DNA of 6,050 nt from an uncultured Desulfomonile sp. Lineage in GTDB: Bacteria; Desulfobacterota; Desulfomonilia; Desulfomonilales; Desulfomonilaceae. Shown here in pieces: positions 3,725-6,050 of this stretch. Made by a program: the position numbers and the translations under genes. A model generated the notes under the pieces. It was not told the DNA's origin and did not search any database. It was given only the letters and a program-made list of their open reading frames with translations. How positions within the stretch are numbered: the first letter of the stretch is position 1; every line of letters starts with the position of its first letter. Location: assembly GCA_937915285.1 (NCBI GenBank), contig CALDNG010000319.1:1-6050 (forward strand), read 5' to 3'.

Positions 3725-6050
3725 TTACTTTTTTATAAGCCTGGACAAAGTCCTGAAGAGGATTACGGTATCTACCGGTTTAACTATATATGCGTCGCAG
3801 CCGGCTTCTTTGGCCTTTCTTGCATCGTCACTGCTAACATGGGCTGTGAGGGCCACTATGGGGATATGTGATGTGGCAGGGTTCTTTTTAAGGATCCTGG
3901 TGGCCTGCAGACCATCCATGTTTGGGAGAGACAGGTCCATCAGGATTAGCGAGGGTTGGTCGGATTCAGCTTTGCTAATAGCTTCTTCTGCAGTAAGCGC
4001 ATGAACTGCTTGGTAATTTTGGGCTTCAAGCAAATCCATGAAGAGTTTCATATTGGATTTACTGTCTTCGACCACCAGAACTCTTGATCGCCTAAGGGTA
4101 TTCGATGATGGCTGTTCATGAGATGATGATGCATGGCGCTCTGCGGGAACCAGGTTCTGAGGACCTGAATTTTGCTGCGCCTTTAGAAATGGGAATGTGA
4201 ATCTGAAGGTGGAGCCCTTGCCAGTCCCGGGACTCTCAACCCAAACACGGCCACCCGAGATTTCGACTAATTTGCTGACCAAAGCAAGTCCAAGACCGGT
4301 TCCCTGAGCACGGCGCGATGAAGATGAGTCTAACTGCTCAAACGCCTGGAATATTCGGTCCTGATCCTCCGGCCGCATTCCAATCCCTGAATCAGAAACA
4401 CTCACCAGGATTTCTTCATCCATCCTTTCGGCCTGGAGTTTTATTTTTCCACCTTGAGGGGTGAACTTCACTGCATTGGACAGCAGGTTGATCACGATCT
4501 GTTTGATCCGTACTTCATCGGCCTCAATGTTTCCAACACTGAGTTCATCAGAAACTTTAAGTTCAACTTTCAACCCCCTTTTTGCTGCTGTTTCCTTAGT
4601 CATAATGAGGCATTTCTCCAAGAGTAAGCCTAAATCGAAATCCGACATCTTGACGTCCATTTTGCCGGATTCTATCTTGGCGAGGTCGAGTATGTCATTT
4701 ATGAGTGTCAGCAGATGTCGTCCAGCGTCCGAGATTTCATTAGCATACTTCAACTGTTTGTCGTTAAGTTTGCCGTAAAACTGGTCAGCCAGGAGATTTG
4801 AGAAACCTATGACCGCTGTCAATGGCGTCCTCAACTCATGACTCATGTTCGTTAGGAACTCACTTTTTGCATGGCTGGCAGCCTCAGCCTGCACACAAAG
4901 CCTTGAGGCCAGATCCAGCGCAATCGCCAATTCATCATGGCTTTTCTGTATTTCCTGCTCTGCCCGTTTTCGCACAAGGATTTCTAGCTCCAGCTTTTCA
5001 TTAGCCTTTCTCAATCTTTCAGTGCGCTCCTGGACAGCGGCCTCGAGAACATCCTTGGCCCTTTTCAGATCTTCCTGCGATCTTTTGCGCTGGCTGATAT
5101 CACGGCACAAGGACAGTATTTGGTATGTCTGTCCAATTCGAACCACGCTACCGTTAATTTCTACCGGGGTGAACTGACCCTCGCTGTTTACAAGATCTAT
5201 CTCAAGGCCCCGTATATGACCTTTTTTGAAGCATTGTTCTATTGCAGTAAGAAATAAATTCTTGTGGTGGGGAGCTGTCCATTCCAGCATTTTAGCGTTA
5301 ATAATTTCGTCCAGTCTGTTATGGCCTGAAAGTCTTAGATATTCAGTATTTGCATCGACAACCCTGCCTTGAGCGTCAATTATGAGGTAGCCGGTGCCGG
5401 TTGTCTCGATTAGCGCCCGGTATTTTTCTTCACTCTCTGTCAAGGCCTTTTCAAAGCTTTTTCTGGCACTGACGTCTTCCATCACAGCCAGACACCCTTC
5501 GGAGCATCCCGATTCATCTAACTTCGGTGAAAAAATGCTTCTCAGGTAAATTTCCTTTCCCCACTTGGTTGTGTAAAAAACTTCGGCATCTATCCTTTTT
5601 TTATCTGAAATGCAGGAACTGACCAGATCTGAAATGCCGGCTTCAATCAGGGGAGGAAAAGTCAACATGTTGATGGCCTTCGTAGCCTCCGGACTAGGGG
5701 AGCCAAGAATCTCAAGGATTGTTTGATTGACTTCGACAACTTTCCCCTCAGTGTCAATGAGGGTTATTCCAATCGGCGCAACATCGAAAACCATTCGGTA
5801 TTTGCGTTCACTTAGCCTGAGATCATCTTCAGCGCGTATGCGTTCAGTGAGATCCTTCACTCCGATGATAGAGTGCTGTATCCCGTCGATTTCAAGAATG
5901 GCTGCCGATACAAGTCCAAATCGACGTTGCCCGCCTTTAGTAATGGCTCCGCTTTCGAAGTCATCAACCCGGCCTTTTTGCCGAAGCTCCCTTATAAGCG
6001 TGTTTCTTTCTTCCGGGTCCGCCCATATGTTCAACTCTGCAGCGGTTTTG
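3725..6050 (-). CDS. hybrid sensor histidine kinase with multiple PAS domains and a receiver domain (5' partial)
   Basis: This is a sensor kinase that autophosphorylates on His and passes phosphate to its own receiver. Residues are counted from the codon at 6034. In order: the C-terminal part of a PAS/PAC domain (1-70, NIWADPEER to VKDLTERIRAED); PAS 2 (about 75-195); PAS 3 (about 203-318, ending CRDISQRKRS); and a coiled coil (about 318-390). HisKA follows with H-box SHELRTP and phospho-acceptor His399. The HATPase domain shows N-box NLLSN (516-520), G1 DSGIGM (548-553), F-box FEQLD (565-569) and G2 GTGLGLAL (578-585). After a polar Ser/Gln-rich linker (617-650) comes a CheY-like receiver with acidic Glu656/Asp657, phospho-acceptor Asp700 in LILMDLSLPNMDG, Thr730 and Lys752, ending at a TAA (3727-3725). 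All catalytic residues are present. No transmembrane segment or HPt domain is seen in the visible part. The frame is open to the window edge and enters inside a PAS domain, so the true start lies beyond 6050. The signal sensed is unknown. Confidence 0.95.
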   Translation of the reverse strand, partial: KTAAELNIWADPEERNTLIRELRQKGRVDDFESGAITKGGQRRFGLVSAAILEIDGIQHSIIGVKDLTERIRAEDDLRLSERKYRMVFDVAPIGITLIDTEGKVVEVNQTILEILGSPSPEATKAINMLTFPPLIEAGISDLVSSCISDKKRIDAEVFYTTKWGKEIYLRSIFSPKLDESGCSEGCLAVMEDVSARKSFEKALTESEEKYRALIETTGTGYLIIDAQGRVVDANTEYLRLSGHNRLDEIINAKMLEWTAPHHKNLFLTAIEQCFKKGHIRGLEIDLVNSEGQFTPVEINGSVVRIGQTYQILSLCRDISQRKRSQEDLKRAKDVLEAAVQERTERLRKANEKLELEILVRKRAEQEIQKSHDELAIALDLASRLCVQAEAASHAKSEFLTNMSHELRTPLTAVIGFSNLLADQFYGKLNDKQLKYANEISDAGRHLLTLINDILDLAKIESGKMDVKMSDFDLGLLLEKCLIMTKETAAKRGLKVELKVSDELSVGNIEADEVRIKQIVINLLSNAVKFTPQGGKIKLQAERMDEEILVSVSDSGIGMRPEDQDRIFQAFEQLDSSSSRRAQGTGLGLALVSKLVEISGGRVWVESPGTGKGSTFRFTFPFLKAQQNSGPQNLVPAERHASSSHEQPSSNTLRRSRVLVVEDSKSNMKLFMDLLEAQNYQAVHALTAEEAISKAESDQPSLILMDLSLPNMDGLQATRILKKNPATSHIPIVALTAHVSSDDARKAKEAGCDAYIVKPVDTVILFRTLSRLIKK

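Noticed and set aside
3705..5177. Plus-strand open frames of 60-110 codons opposite the histidine kinase
   Set aside because: They are antisense shadows of the conserved kinase and receiver domains, rich in Ser and Leu with no recognisable domain.
6032..6034. TTG as translation start of the histidine kinase
   Set aside because: The frame continues upstream to the window edge with PAS-like residues and there is no ribosome site, so the gene is partial.

Overview
The window carries three sizeable genes of bacterial signalling and ion transport. From left to right they are a PAS-PAS-helix-turn-helix regulator on the minus strand (154-1239), a two-transmembrane potassium channel with two tandem RCK domains on the plus strand (1880-3592), and a large hybrid sensor histidine kinase on the minus strand (3725 to the right edge, 5' end missing). 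No RNA gene, CRISPR array, insertion sequence, integrase or recognisable phage gene was seen.

The organism looks like a Gram-negative bacterium of the former Deltaproteobacteria (Desulfuromonadales/Geobacter-like). This is inference. It rests on the moderate base composition, the multi-PAS hybrid kinase and the Fis-type helix-turn-helix behind PAS domains. It also rests on the channel's layout, which matches that described for the dual-RCK channel GsuK of Geobacter sulfurreducens. Species cannot be settled from the window.

Layout. Positions 1-153 are non-coding as far as can be seen. The regulator gene and the channel gene are divergent, separated by about 640 bp (1240-1879). That gap contains a terminator-like hairpin facing leftward, short open frames that look like decayed small exported-protein genes, a possible promoter and two inverted repeats. 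The channel gene and the kinase gene converge on a 132-bp gap (3593-3724) with only a weak hairpin. None of the three genes shares an operon with another inside the window.

Function. The channel should pass K+ under control of cytosolic ligands bound by its RCK gating ring. Both flanking proteins are PAS sensors: one binds DNA directly, the other is a phosphorelay kinase whose own receiver domain takes the phosphate. Nothing in the sequence proves that they regulate the channel; their adjacency is only suggestive. Overall the window looks like ordinary chromosome. Its most unusual parts are the degenerate nucleotide motif in the channel's first RCK domain, the regulator's lack of an AAA+ domain, and the coding-like debris in the divergent intergenic gap.
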